DNA of 64,000 nt from CAJFUR01 sp904420575 (GTDB lineage: Bacteria > Actinomycetota > Coriobacteriia > Coriobacteriales > Eggerthellaceae): contig OZ221973.1 of assembly GCA_965119745.1 (NCBI GenBank), positions 2,046,001 to 2,110,000 on the forward strand, given 5' to 3'. Shown piece by piece: positions 1 to 7,191 of the stretch (its first letter is position 1; each line of letters opens with the position of its first letter). The notes beneath the pieces are model-generated. The model searched no databases. It worked only from the letters and a program-made list of their open reading frames with translations, and was not told the origin of the DNA. Position numbers and translations under genes: made by a program.

Positions 1-38
1 TCGTGGCCGTCGTGTACTACTTCCTTTTCTTGCGCTGA
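1..38 (+). CDS. C-terminal end of a truncated upstream gene
   Basis: The window opens inside a possible reading frame (codons from base 3) that ends at TGA 36-38. The visible residues are hydrophobic (VAVVYYFLFLR), which would suit the last membrane segment of a membrane protein. Only eleven codons are visible, so neither the family nor the reality of the gene can be established. Confidence 0.3.
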   Translation, partial: VAVVYYFLFLR

Positions 39-94
39 CGTACGCCGCGCCCGCAGGGCGGCACGGTCCTTTTGGAAGGCTAGGTCGACATACG

Positions 95-1300
95 ATGCCC
101 AAACACGCAGCAAACGAATCCCAAGGCACCAATCCGGCCAGCCGTCGGCAGCCGCCGACGGCCGAGCGCGCCGAACGCGACGAGCGGATCGGCCTGACGG
201 AGGCGTTCTCCCCTGTAGCCGCCGACGGCGAGCCCGGCTTTCCCGCCGCTTCCGCAGACGGGGACGAGCCCATCGGCCTCACCCAGGCGTTCGCGCCGGT
301 GGATCCCTCTTCTGCGTCTGCGAGCGCGGGTGCGGGCGCCCATGCGGGCGGATTCAGCTACCGCGGCGACAACGACGACGAATACCCCGACGCCTTCGAG
401 AGCCTGGAGCCCCACCCCGAGCCTCCCGTGCTGTTTGACGACGTCGTGGACGTGGCGCCCGAGGCGCCCGCCGCACGCCATGGCAAGGAAGAGCGTAAGG
501 CGAAGAAGGACGAGATCCCTGCCTACCTGCGCAAGTCGCGCCGCATGCGCCGCTTGCTCATCGTGGTGGTGGTGCTGCTGGTCCTGCTGATCGCGGCCTT
601 GGGCTACTTCACCTTCAAGCTGATCGAGGAAAGCCAGATGCTAGCGACGCAGCAGGCGCAGGAGCTGAAGAGCGTGGAAGAGGTCGACGCCCTCCAGGAC
701 GACGACGCGAAGGACGCCGAGACCCAGGCGGTGAAGAAGACCGAGGCTCCCGAGCTGACGGCGCTTCTGGGGCTCACGCAGGACCAGGCCGTCGAGGCGC
801 TGCAGCGCGGGGCGACCGTCACCAGCTCGCGCGAGGTGAACGAGGAAGGCAACCCCATCAAGTCGACTGCCACGGTGGCGCTCACGTCCGAGCCCGCCGA
901 CAACCGCACCGGCACGCCCACGGTCTATCTGGGCATGGACGAGGCGGGGGCCGTTATCCAGGCAGGGTATTCGGCTTCGGTGGCCGCGCTCGGCTATGGC
1001 GACTTCAGCTTCTCGGAAGCGGTGAAGAACGAGAACATCGTGGAGAAGACGCTGCAGGAGGCCGGCATCGCCGTTCCCGAAGGTTCGGCGCAGCTGCCCG
1101 AGGACAAGGCGGCGTACTCCACGTACGCCAGCGACGGCAAGACGCTCGTCAAGAAAAGCTGCTCGTTCTCCGGTTCGGTGGACATCGACGGCGCGCCCCA
1201 CGAGTGGTCGGCCGTGCTGTCCTACGACTACTCCACCGCGAACACCTCCGGCAACCTGGCCGACACCATCCGCATCATCTACGTCTACATCAACGCGTAG
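95..1300 (+). CDS. Single-pass membrane protein of unknown function, Pro/Ala-rich cytoplasmic arm
   Basis: The family is not recognised. The 401-residue product has a long, low-complexity hydrophilic N-terminal region (1-140). It carries two copies of a short motif, DERIGLTEAF (about 29-38) and DEPIGLTQAF (about 57-66). A basic stretch and one transmembrane helix follow (about 154-175, IVVVVLLVLL), then a roughly 225-residue C-terminal domain that should lie outside the membrane (N-in topology by the positive-inside rule). The C-terminal domain starts with acidic, possibly helical sequence and ends in a beta-rich segment with many Ser/Thr. A ribosome site (GGAAGG) lies about 15 bases before the ATG. 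The IGLTxAF duplication could be a docking motif; that is inference. No operon partner is visible downstream, where the next gene is convergent. Confidence 0.75.
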   Translation: MPKHAANESQGTNPASRRQPPTAERAERDERIGLTEAFSPVAADGEPGFPAASADGDEPIGLTQAFAPVDPSSASASAGAGAHAGGFSYRGDNDDEYPDAFESLEPHPEPPVLFDDVVDVAPEAPAARHGKEERKAKKDEIPAYLRKSRRMRRLLIVVVVLLVLLIAALGYFTFKLIEESQMLATQQAQELKSVEEVDALQDDDAKDAETQAVKKTEAPELTALLGLTQDQAVEALQRGATVTSSREVNEEGNPIKSTATVALTSEPADNRTGTPTVYLGMDEAGAVIQAGYSASVAALGYGDFSFSEAVKNENIVEKTLQEAGIAVPEGSAQLPEDKAAYSTYASDGKTLVKKSCSFSGSVDIDGAPHEWSAVLSYDYSTANTSGNLADTIRIIYVYINA

Positions 1301-1338
1301 GGAACCCGGCAGCGGGCCAGACCCGCTGCCGCCCGAAA

Positions 1339-1366
1339 CGGCCGCTTTCGGCCGCGAAAGCGGCCG
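1339..1366. terminator. 12-bp perfect hairpin between convergent genes
   Basis: CGGCCGCTTTCG at 1339-1350 pairs perfectly with 1355-1366 around a GCCG loop, just after the stop of the + strand gene. No T-tract follows, so termination is likely but not certain. Confidence 0.45.
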
Positions 1367-1385
1367 AACCCCCGCCTCTCGACCG

Positions 1386-1440
1386 ATTGTCGCCCCGAGA
1401 ATGCTCCTCAGGAATCGAGGCGCACTTTCGGGGCGACAAT
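1386..1440. repeat. Imperfect long inverted repeat in convergent gap
   Basis: ATTGTCGCCCCGAGA (1386-1400) is mirrored by TTTCGGGGCGACAAT (1426-1440), 14 of 15 positions matching, with a 25-nt loop. A second weaker pairing (AATGCTCC with GGAGCATT near 1453-1460) overlaps it, so the stretch could fold in more than one way. It lies in the gap before the DUF454 stop codon. Confidence 0.5.
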
Positions 1441-1486
1441 GTGCCTGTGGGGGAGCATTCCCTCCGCAGCTGCTTCCCTGCTCGCC

Positions 1487-1897
1487 TTATTCCGCCTGCT
1501 CGGTCTCGCGCGCGGGGCGGGGTTTGGCCGGTACGGTGGGGATGCGCACGATCATCAGGTAGAGCAAAAACACGGCCACGCACCCCAGCACCACCCAGAC
1601 GGCGGGTTTCTGCACGAAGTACGCGCTTGCCCCCAAGAGGGCGAACGACACGGCCAGGATGCGGGCCTTCGTGGCGGCGGGGATGCCTCCAGCCTGCTTG
1701 AACGCCTCCACGTAGGTCTGGTACACGCGGGTCGAGCAGATCCACGCATGGCAGCGCGGGGACGATTTCGCGAACAGGAACGTGGCCAGAAGCAAAAGCG
1801 GCGTGGTGGGCAGCACGGGCACGAACACGCCGATGCATCCCAGGATGCAGGCGGTCCATGCTCCCACGAGCATGGCGAGGCGGGCGAGACGGTTCAC
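1487..1897 (-). CDS. DUF454 (YbaN-like) small inner-membrane protein
   Basis: The product is 136 residues with hydrophobic segments near 8-35 and two more around 85-120. The conserved DUF454 core is visible: a G-(I/V)-F-x-PVLPTTP motif followed by FLFAKSSPRCHAW and a short amphipathic stretch. Members of this family are small membrane proteins of unknown biochemical role. I chose GTG 1895-1897 as start because a purine-rich GAAGGAAGG precedes it at good spacing and the resulting length matches the family. The nearest in-frame ATG is eight codons further in. The gene is monocistronic and convergent with the gene at 95-1300. Confidence 0.75.
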   Translation of the reverse strand: MNRLARLAMLVGAWTACILGCIGVFVPVLPTTPLLLLATFLFAKSSPRCHAWICSTRVYQTYVEAFKQAGGIPAATKARILAVSFALLGASAYFVQKPAVWVVLGCVAVFLLYLMIVRIPTVPAKPRPARETEQAE

Positions 1898-2164
1898 GGG
1901 GCGGTCCTTCCTTCGGGAGGGTCGTCGGGTTCGCCGACGCCGCAGGCTTGCGGCTGATGGTGGGCACCAGTATAGCCGATGTGCTGCCGCCGTGCGCGGA
2001 CGAGCGTCATGCGACGCGCAGTATAGGGCGACCGGCTGCCAAGAGGCACGCCCATCGGGCTGGGGCACGGGCACGCTCCCCATGCCTGGCGGCTCGCCCG
2101 GTGCCGCTGCGGGAAGGCGGAGCCGCAGCTCCTGTCGGGAAAGCTTAAATAGAAAGGCAACGCA
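1898..2164. other. Gene-free gap upstream of the kinase/aldolase operon
   Basis: No supported gene is seen between the DUF454 start and the dhaL promoter. The only structure noted is a purine-rich stretch around 2110-2160 just before the promoter; reading frames here lack ribosome sites and family resemblance. Confidence 0.5.
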
Positions 2165-2193
2165 TTGATTTTGATGACCGCTCCGTGTAGAGT
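2165..2193 (+). promoter_or_regulatory. Candidate sigma-70-type promoter of dhaL operon
   Basis: TTGATT (2165-2170), a 17-nt spacer and TAGAGT (2188-2193) lie 35 bases before the dhaL start, leaving a leader of about 25-30 nt that contains the ribosome site. No operator dyad was seen. Confidence 0.5.
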
Positions 2194-2228
2194 TTGCTCG
2201 ACGGCAATCGGCAGATCGGGAGGTCGAC

Positions 2229-2858
2229 ATGATTGACAGGGAACGTTTCTCGCGGATGCTGGAGGAAAGCGCGCGGCTCATGCTGGAAGAGGCCGACGCC
2301 TTGAGCGAGATCGACTCCAAGTTCGGCGACGGCGACCATGGCATCACCGTCACGAAGATCGCGAAAGTGATCCAGCAGCAGGTTGCGGCCTGGGACGAGG
2401 GCCAGCCTCTGAAAGACTTCCTGGAAGACCTCGGCATGGACGTCATGGCCGTGCGCGGCGGTTCGGCCGGTCCGCTGTACGGCACGCTCGTGGGCGGCCT
2501 GGGCGTGGAGCTTGCCGACGACGAGACCGTCGTCACGGGCGACGCCGCGCGGCGCATGTTCGCCGGCTGCCTGTCCGAACTGCGCGACATAACGACGGCG
2601 CAGGTGGGGGACAAGACCATGATGGACGCCGTCGTCCCCGCAGTCGAGGCCGCCCAGGCATGCGCCTCTGACGACCCGGCCGACGTGTTCGCCGCTGCGG
2701 CCGACGCCGCCGAGGCGGGCGCTGCGGCCTCCGAGCAGTTCGCCTCGAAGTTCGGCCGTGCGCGCAGCTACGGCGAGCAGACCATCGGCACGCCCGACGC
2801 GGGCGCCGTGTCCACCTCGCTCTTCTTCCGCGGCCTCGCGAACGCCGCACGTCCCTAG
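2229..2858 (+). CDS. dhaL: Dihydroxyacetone kinase ADP-binding subunit DhaL-like
   Basis: DhaL carries the nucleotide that phosphorylates the hemiaminal-bound substrate on DhaK. The 209-residue length is typical. The Mg/nucleotide signature DSKFGDGDHG supplies three aspartates (D29, D34, D36). GGSAGPLYG and VGDKTMMDA follow in family order, and the C-terminal GTPDAGA closes the nucleotide pocket. A GGGAGG ribosome site precedes ATG 2229. It is first in an operon with dhaK, a class II aldolase and a VOC protein; the L-before-K order is less usual. No DhaM phosphotransferase lies in the window, so whether it uses ATP or a PTS phosphoryl donor is open. The true sugar substrate may not be dihydroxyacetone, since Dak-family kinases also act on other short ketoses. 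Confidence 0.85.
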   Translation: MIDRERFSRMLEESARLMLEEADALSEIDSKFGDGDHGITVTKIAKVIQQQVAAWDEGQPLKDFLEDLGMDVMAVRGGSAGPLYGTLVGGLGVELADDETVVTGDAARRMFAGCLSELRDITTAQVGDKTMMDAVVPAVEAAQACASDDPADVFAAAADAAEAGAAASEQFASKFGRARSYGEQTIGTPDAGAVSTSLFFRGLANAARP

Positions 2859-2964
2859 CCTACGGGAACATCCTGCCGCCCCTGCGCGGCAGGTCGCGTT
2901 TCGGGCCGTCGCGCGTCCCGCGTGCGGCGGCCGCCAACCGTCCACCTACCAAGGAGGAACCACC

Positions 2965-3963
2965 ATGCAGATGAAGAAGTTCATCAACGACCCCGACAAC
3001 CTCACCGCCGAGCTGCTGGAGGGCCTGGCAATGGCCAACCCGGACATCCTCGAACTGGGCGAAGACAACATGGTCATCAACAAGAAGCTGGCCGAGGCCG
3101 ACCGCGTGACCATCGTCACGCAGGGCGGCAGCGGACACGAGCCCGCCATCGAAGGCTTCGTGGGCGAGGGCATGGTGGACATCGACGTGGTGGGCGACAT
3201 CTTCGCCGCACCCGGGCCGCAGGCCTGCGTCGACGCCATCAAGCTGGCCGACAAGGGCAAGGGCGTGCTCTACATCGTGCTCAACCACGCCGGCGACATG
3301 CTCACCGGCAACATGACCATGAAGCAGTGCAAGAAACAGGGCCTGAACGTGGTCAAAGTGGTCACGCAGGAGGACGTGTCGAACGCCCCGCGCGAGAACG
3401 CCGACGACCGCCGCGGCCTGGTGGGCTGCATCCCCACGTACAAGATCGCGGGCGCCGCGGCCGCCGAGGGCATGAGCCTCGAAGAGGTGGCCGCCGTCGC
3501 GCAGCGCTTCGCCGACAACATGGCGACGCTGGCCGTGGCCGTGCGCGGCGCGACGCATCCGCAGACGGGCACGCTTCTGGCCGAGCTCGGCGACGACGAG
3601 ATGGAAATAGGCATGGGCCAGCACGGCGAGGAGGGCGGCGGCCGCCAGCCCATGAAGTCCGCCGACGAGACGGCCGCCATCATGGTGAACGCGCTGGTGA
3701 ACGATATCGACATCCAGCCGGGCGAGAAGGTCATGCTCATCATCAACGGCTCGGGCGCCACCACGCTCATGGAGCAGCTCATCGTGTACCGCGCGGCCGT
3801 GAAGGAGTTGGCGAAGCAGGACATCGAGGTGGTGGCGAACTTCGTGGGCGAGATGCTCACCGTGCAGGAGCAGGCCGGCTTCCAGATGTTCATGGCCCGC
3901 ATGGACGACGAGCTGCTGCGCCTGTGGAACGCCCCCTGCAACACGCCGTACCTGAAGAAGTAG
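2965..3963 (+). CDS. dhaK: Dihydroxyacetone kinase substrate-binding subunit DhaK-like
   Basis: DhaK binds a short ketose as a covalent hemiaminal on a histidine. In this 332-residue product that residue is H220 in the motif GMGQHGEEGG. Other pocket residues are present: the GGSGHEPA loop (54-61, H58) and D111 in NHAGDMLTG. A strong AAGGAGG ribosome site sits seven bases before ATG 2965, which fixes the start; an upstream in-frame extension has no ribosome site. It is 106 bases after dhaL and 72 before the aldolase, so probably co-transcribed. With DhaL it would make a ketose 1-phosphate, which the neighbouring aldolase could cleave. The active-site set looks intact. Substrate identity is inference. 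Confidence 0.88.
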   Translation: MQMKKFINDPDNLTAELLEGLAMANPDILELGEDNMVINKKLAEADRVTIVTQGGSGHEPAIEGFVGEGMVDIDVVGDIFAAPGPQACVDAIKLADKGKGVLYIVLNHAGDMLTGNMTMKQCKKQGLNVVKVVTQEDVSNAPRENADDRRGLVGCIPTYKIAGAAAAEGMSLEEVAAVAQRFADNMATLAVAVRGATHPQTGTLLAELGDDEMEIGMGQHGEEGGGRQPMKSADETAAIMVNALVNDIDIQPGEKVMLIINGSGATTLMEQLIVYRAAVKELAKQDIEVVANFVGEMLTVQEQAGFQMFMARMDDELLRLWNAPCNTPYLKK

Positions 3964-3973
3964 CGAACGTGCC

Positions 3974-3997
3974 GGGCACGCCTGCGCAGGCGTGCCC
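3974..3997. repeat. 24-bp perfect palindrome inside the operon
   Basis: GGGCACGCCTGC is followed at once by its reverse complement (3986-3997). It sits 10 bases after dhaK and 38 before the aldolase start. Without a loop or T-tract it is more likely an mRNA-stability or protein-binding element than a terminator. Confidence 0.55.
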
Positions 3998-4035
3998 GCT
4001 TCCGGCAGACGACGAACGAGAAAGCGGGGGATGCC

Positions 4036-4878
4036 ATGCTCGCATCCATGAACACGGTGCTCGCCTGGGCCGAGGAGCGCGGCTGCGCGGCGGCCGCCTT
4101 CGACACGCCAAATTTGGAGCTTTTGCTGGCCGCCATCGGGGCGGCCGAGGCGCGCGACGAGCCCGTCATCGTCCAGCATGCCCAGCTGCACGAAAGCGAG
4201 ACGTCCATCGACGTGATCGGCCCCATCATGGTCATGCGCGCCGAGGCCGCGCGCGTGCCCGTGTGCGTCATGCTCGACCACGGCGAGGACCTCGACTACG
4301 TGCGCCGTGCGCTCGACCTGGGCTTCTCGGCCATCATGATCGACGGCTCGCAGCTGCCCTACGACCAGAACGTGGCGCTCACGCGTGCCGCCGTGGAGCT
4401 GGCGCACGACTACGACGCGGACGTGGAGGCCGAGATAGGCTTCACGACCGGTCACGAGGGGCTGGAAAACGCCGACGACGACCGCGAGAACGTCTACACC
4501 GACCCGGCCGACGCCGCCCGCTTCGTGGCTGACACGGGCATCGACGCCCTGGCTGCGTCCGTGGGCACCGTGCACGGCTTCTACCAGGCGGAACCCAAGC
4601 TCGACTTCGAACGCATCGCCGAGCTCAAGCGCGTCTGTGGCGTGCCGCTCGTCATGCACGGCGGCAGCGGCCTTTCGCGCGGGGACACCCGCGCCGCCAT
4701 CGCCGCCGGCATCCGCAAGATCAACTACTTCAGCTACATGAGCAACGCTGGCGTGCGCGCCGTGGAGGCGCTCATCGCCGAGCAGCATCCGAAGTACTTC
4801 CACGCTCTCGCCAACGCCGCCACCAAAGCCATGCAAGCCGACGCGGAAAGTGCTATGGAAATGTTCTCTATGAAGTGA
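4036..4878 (+). CDS. Class II (Zn) ketose-phosphate aldolase, KbaY/GatY/Fba family
   Basis: Enzymes of this family cleave ketose (bis)phosphates to dihydroxyacetone phosphate plus an aldehyde, using a zinc ion. The 280-residue product shows the catalytic Asp and zinc His in MLDHGED (D81, H82), further zinc ligands H180 (GTVHG) and H208 (MHGGSGLS), and the acidic EAEIG near 132. The phosphate-binding KIN is present at 228-230, but the following residues (YFSY) differ from the usual VxTE/D. This suggests a substrate other than fructose 1,6-bisphosphate. GCGGGGGA before ATG 4036 supports the start; ATG 4048 is possible. The context with a Dak-family kinase suggests a kinase-aldolase pathway for a short ketose. 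Confidence 0.82.
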   Translation: MLASMNTVLAWAEERGCAAAAFDTPNLELLLAAIGAAEARDEPVIVQHAQLHESETSIDVIGPIMVMRAEAARVPVCVMLDHGEDLDYVRRALDLGFSAIMIDGSQLPYDQNVALTRAAVELAHDYDADVEAEIGFTTGHEGLENADDDRENVYTDPADAARFVADTGIDALAASVGTVHGFYQAEPKLDFERIAELKRVCGVPLVMHGGSGLSRGDTRAAIAAGIRKINYFSYMSNAGVRAVEALIAEQHPKYFHALANAATKAMQADAESAMEMFSMK

Positions 4879-4917
4879 GAGTTCGCAACCTCGGCGCGCG
4901 CGGAGCCCTTCCTCCTG

Positions 4918-5032
4918 CCATCCTGAGCGGAGCGCGAAGCGCGGAGTCGAAGGATCCTGGGCGGCGCCAGCAGGAAGCCTCGCGGTTGGAACCGCAGAGG
5001 ATCCTTCGACTCGCTTCGCTCGCTCAGGATGA
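4918..5032. repeat. Long hairpin repeat (CATCCTGAGCG... element) within operon gap
   Basis: CATCCTGAGCGGAGCGCGAA begins an arm at 4919, ending in GAAGGATCCT (4949-4958). It is mirrored by AGGATCCTTCGAC... to ...CTCAGGAT (4998-5030). Arms are about 35-40 bp with a few mismatches and a loop of about 40 nt. The form resembles dispersed intergenic hairpin repeats of the REP/BIME kind; it separates the aldolase from the VOC gene. Confidence 0.7.
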
Positions 5033-5057
5033 CAATCGAGACATGAAAGGAGATCCC

Positions 5058-5381
5058 ATGACCGCAACCTACATGCACATCGGCATCCCCATCACGGAGA
5101 AGAAGCCGAACATGACCTACAACGAGGACATGAAGTTCTGGGTGTCGAACGTGGACGACTACGACTACAAGGTCGAATACCTCAAGTTCGAAGAAGGCAC
5201 GCCGTTCCCCGAGGAGCTGCACCGCCGCTGGCACGTGGCCTACGCGGTGGACGACCTCGACCACTACGCCGACGACGCCGACCGCGTCATCTGCGGCCCC
5301 ATGGACGCCGGCCCGGGCGTGCGCCTCGCCTTCGTGGAAAAGGACGGCGCCGTCATCGAACTCTACGAGGACAAAAACTAA
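5058..5381 (+). CDS. Small VOC-superfamily (glyoxalase fold) protein
   Basis: The 107-residue product has the layout of a single vicinal-oxygen-chelate domain. It opens with a beta strand carrying H7 (MHIGIPI), has a central HVAYAVDDL segment with H59, and ends in AFVEKDGAVIELYED with E101. These three positions match the usual metal ligands of the fold. VOC proteins include isomerases, epimerases, lyases and dioxygenases. Here an isomerase or epimerase role beside a ketose kinase and aldolase is an inference only. A GAAAGGAGAT ribosome site precedes ATG 5058. The gene is 179 bases after the aldolase, with a long hairpin between, and appears to be last in the operon. Confidence 0.65.
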   Translation: MTATYMHIGIPITEKKPNMTYNEDMKFWVSNVDDYDYKVEYLKFEEGTPFPEELHRRWHVAYAVDDLDHYADDADRVICGPMDAGPGVRLAFVEKDGAVIELYEDKN

Positions 5382-5505
5382 GGGCCGCATGGCAACGGCG
5401 ACAGAGGCCGGGCGCGGCGCCGGGAGATTCCAACAGGCTCCCGCCTGCCCGCCCGCGTTGTCCCTCGCTGCGTCTTGATTTATCGGAAAACGTTCGATCA
5501 GCCTC

Positions 5506-5533
5506 TTGCGCGCAATGGAAACCGTGCTAGAAT
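5506..5533 (+). promoter_or_regulatory. infC operon promoter with extended -10
   Basis: TTGCGC (5506-5511), a 16-nt spacer and TAGAAT (5528-5533) preceded by TGC form an extended -10 promoter. Transcription would start near 5540, giving an unusually long leader of about 170 nt before infC. Confidence 0.65.
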
Positions 5534-5651
5534 AAGCAGGCTGTTTACTCAAGCGAGGGAAAGCCCTCCACCTGATTCGGCGCTTCGGCTGCTGATGGGT
5601 CGCTCGAATACCGGCAACGCGCACATGCGCGCAGCCTCTGTGTCGCAAGCG

Positions 5652-5680
5652 AACCCGTGGCCGTGTGCCGCGGGTTTTTT
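5652..5680 (+). terminator. Attenuator-like terminator in the infC-rpmI-rplT leader
   Basis: AACCCGTGGC (5652-5661) pairs with GCCGCGGGTT (5667-5676, one G-U), and the hairpin runs into TTTTTT. It lies 33 bases before the infC start and after the promoter, where it would end transcription before the genes. In many bacteria this operon is autoregulated by L20 binding its leader. That mechanism here is inference; the terminator itself is clear. Confidence 0.7.
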
Positions 5681-5712
5681 CATCGAAGCGCGCAGGCGCG
5701 AAGGAAAGGAAG

Positions 5713-6297
5713 GTGAGCGCGATAGCTGCTCAGGAGCCTAGGCTCAACGAAGAAATCACTGTCCGGGAATGCCGGTTGATCGGTTTCGACGGCACTCAGA
5801 TGGGCATCTACACCACGGCGGAAGCCCAGCGGGTCGCCGACAACGAAGGGCTCGACCTGGTGGAGATAGCACCTAACGCCGAACCTCCCGTCTGCCGCAT
5901 CATGGACTACGGCAAGTTCAAGTACGATCAGGCCATCAAGGCCAAACAGGCTCGCAAGAACCAGAGCAAGATCGAGACCAAGGAAATGAAGTTCCGTCCG
6001 AAGATCGACGTGGGCGACTACACGACGAAGAAGAAGCACGTGCTGCGCTTCCTCGACGACGGCAACAAGGTGAAGATCACCATCATGTTCCGCGGGCGCG
6101 AGATGGCTCACCCGGAGCAGGGCCTCACCATCCTGGAGCGTTTGGCCGACGACCTGAAGGACGTCGCGGTCATCGAGAACCAGCCCAAGATGGAAGGCCG
6201 CAACATGCACATGCTCATCGCCCCCCTGCCTTCTGCGGTGGCGGCGAAGAAGAAGAAAGAGACCGAGAAGAAGGACGAAGAAGGGAAGGACGAGTAA
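5713..6297 (+). CDS. infC: Translation initiation factor IF-3
   Basis: IF-3 binds the 30S subunit, prevents premature 50S joining and checks the start codon. The product is 194 residues when started at GTG 5713. That start is chosen because AAGGAAAG precedes it by about five bases and the protein then opens shortly before the conserved RLNEEI. The N-terminal domain shows LIGFDG and GLDLVEIAP, and a lysine-rich linker runs around 75-100. The C-terminal domain has EMKFRPKID, FRGREMAHPEQG and a lysine/glutamate-rich tail. A rare start codon is usual for infC and allows IF-3 to limit its own translation. The stop TAA overlaps the rpmI ATG by one base, so the two are translationally coupled. Confidence 0.93.
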   Translation: MSAIAAQEPRLNEEITVRECRLIGFDGTQMGIYTTAEAQRVADNEGLDLVEIAPNAEPPVCRIMDYGKFKYDQAIKAKQARKNQSKIETKEMKFRPKIDVGDYTTKKKHVLRFLDDGNKVKITIMFRGREMAHPEQGLTILERLADDLKDVAVIENQPKMEGRNMHMLIAPLPSAVAAKKKKETEKKDEEGKDE

Positions 6298-6494
6298 TGC
6301 CCAAGATGAAGACCCATCGCGGCACCGCCAAGCGTTTCCGCGTCACCGGTTCCGGCAAGATCATGCGCGCCAAGGCGTTCAAGAGCCATATCATGACCAA
6401 GAAGAGCCAGAAGCGCAAGCGCAATTTCCGCCACGAGACCGAGATTTCCAAGGCCGACCAGAAGGTCGTCGCCCGCAACCTCGGACTTCGCTAA
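6297..6494 (+). CDS. rpmI: 50S ribosomal protein L35
   Basis: The 65-residue, very basic product begins MPKMKTHRG and continues with AKRFRVTGSGK, the L35 signature. It carries the internal KKSQKRKR cluster and ends RNLGLR. The ATG overlaps the infC stop codon by one base, and an AAGGGAAGGA ribosome site lies inside the infC end. It is the middle gene of infC-rpmI-rplT, whose expression depends on the leader upstream of infC. Confidence 0.95.
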   Translation: MPKMKTHRGTAKRFRVTGSGKIMRAKAFKSHIMTKKSQKRKRNFRHETEISKADQKVVARNLGLR

Positions 6495-6513
6495 CCGATA
6501 GGAGTGATCTGAC

Positions 6514-6867
6514 ATGTCCCGTGTGAAGCGCGCGGTCAACGCGCACAAGAAGCGTCGCACCGTCCTCAAGCGTGCCAAGGGTTACTATGGCGCGAAGTCC
6601 CGCTCCTACCGTGCGGCGAAGGAGCAGGTGCAGCATTCGCTCCAGTACATGTACCGCGACCGTCGCAACAAGAAGCGCGAGATCCGCCGTCTGTGGATCA
6701 CCCGCATCAACGCGGCCGCCCGTTTGAACGGCCTCTCCTATTCCGTGCTGATGAACGGCCTCAAGAAGGCCGGCGTGCAGCTGGACCGCAAGGTGCTCTC
6801 GGACATGGCCATCAACGACCCCGCGGCGTTCTCCGCCGTGGCCGAGGTTGCCAAGAAGGCCCTGTAG
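6514..6867 (+). CDS. rplT: 50S ribosomal protein L20
   Basis: L20 is an early 50S assembly protein that binds 23S rRNA and, in several bacteria, represses its own operon. The 117-residue product shows the basic N-terminal extension (RVKRAVNAHKKRR, KGYYGAKSRSYR) and the globular C-terminal part (RDRRNKKREIRRLWI, ARLNGLSYS, LDRKVLSDMA). TAGGAG lies about ten bases before ATG 6514. It is 19 bases after rpmI and last in the operon. A T-rich hairpin terminator follows at 7100, beyond a structured repeat. Confidence 0.95.
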   Translation: MSRVKRAVNAHKKRRTVLKRAKGYYGAKSRSYRAAKEQVQHSLQYMYRDRRNKKREIRRLWITRINAAARLNGLSYSVLMNGLKKAGVQLDRKVLSDMAINDPAAFSAVAEVAKKAL

Positions 6868-6957
6868 CTTCAGGTTGCGCCGTTCTCCGAACGGCGCAAC
6901 GGGTTCGACGCTGCGAAGGGCCTTAGGGTTTCGCCGTTCTGACGAACGACGAAATGA

Positions 6958-7076
6958 GCCGACGCTGCGAAGGGCCGTGGCACCCAATCTTGCCCCTTGT
7001 GCGCTTTCCCTCGCGTGCGAAGCACGCTCGGCCGCGCGGCGGGGCAATCTCGGGCACCACGGCCCTTCTCGCTGAC
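6958..7076. repeat. Structured dispersed repeat, copy 1
   Basis: Bases 6958-7076 share long blocks with 34413-34599: GCCGACGCTGCGAAG, AATCTTGCCCCTTGTGCGCT, GGGGCAATCT and CTCGCTGAC. The outer arms GAAGGGCCGTGG (6970-6981) and CCACGGCCCTTC (7057-7068) are perfectly complementary, so the element can fold as a large hairpin. Its leading block CGACGCTGCGAAGGGCC also occurs at 6907, 52 bases upstream. It lies between rplT and that operon's terminator. Confidence 0.7.
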
Positions 7077-7099
7077 GTGAGTTCGACCGGTAAGAAATC

Positions 7100-7123
7100 A
7101 AAAGCCCCTTCGGGGGCTTTTTT
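7100..7123 (+). terminator. Rho-independent terminator of the infC operon
   Basis: AAAAGCCCC (7100-7108) pairs with GGGGGCTTTT around a short loop, followed by TTT. It is 235 bases after rplT with no gene between. Confidence 0.8.
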
Positions 7124-7191
7124 GCTTGCTGGGTGGACAGGGCGTTCGGGGGTGGATATCGGCGGCCGGTGCCGACCGCCTCGCGGCTCGC

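Noticed and set aside
2860..5067. 735-codon minus-strand open frame opposite dhaK and the aldolase
   Set aside because: His/Val/Arg-rich antisense shadow of two well-supported genes.
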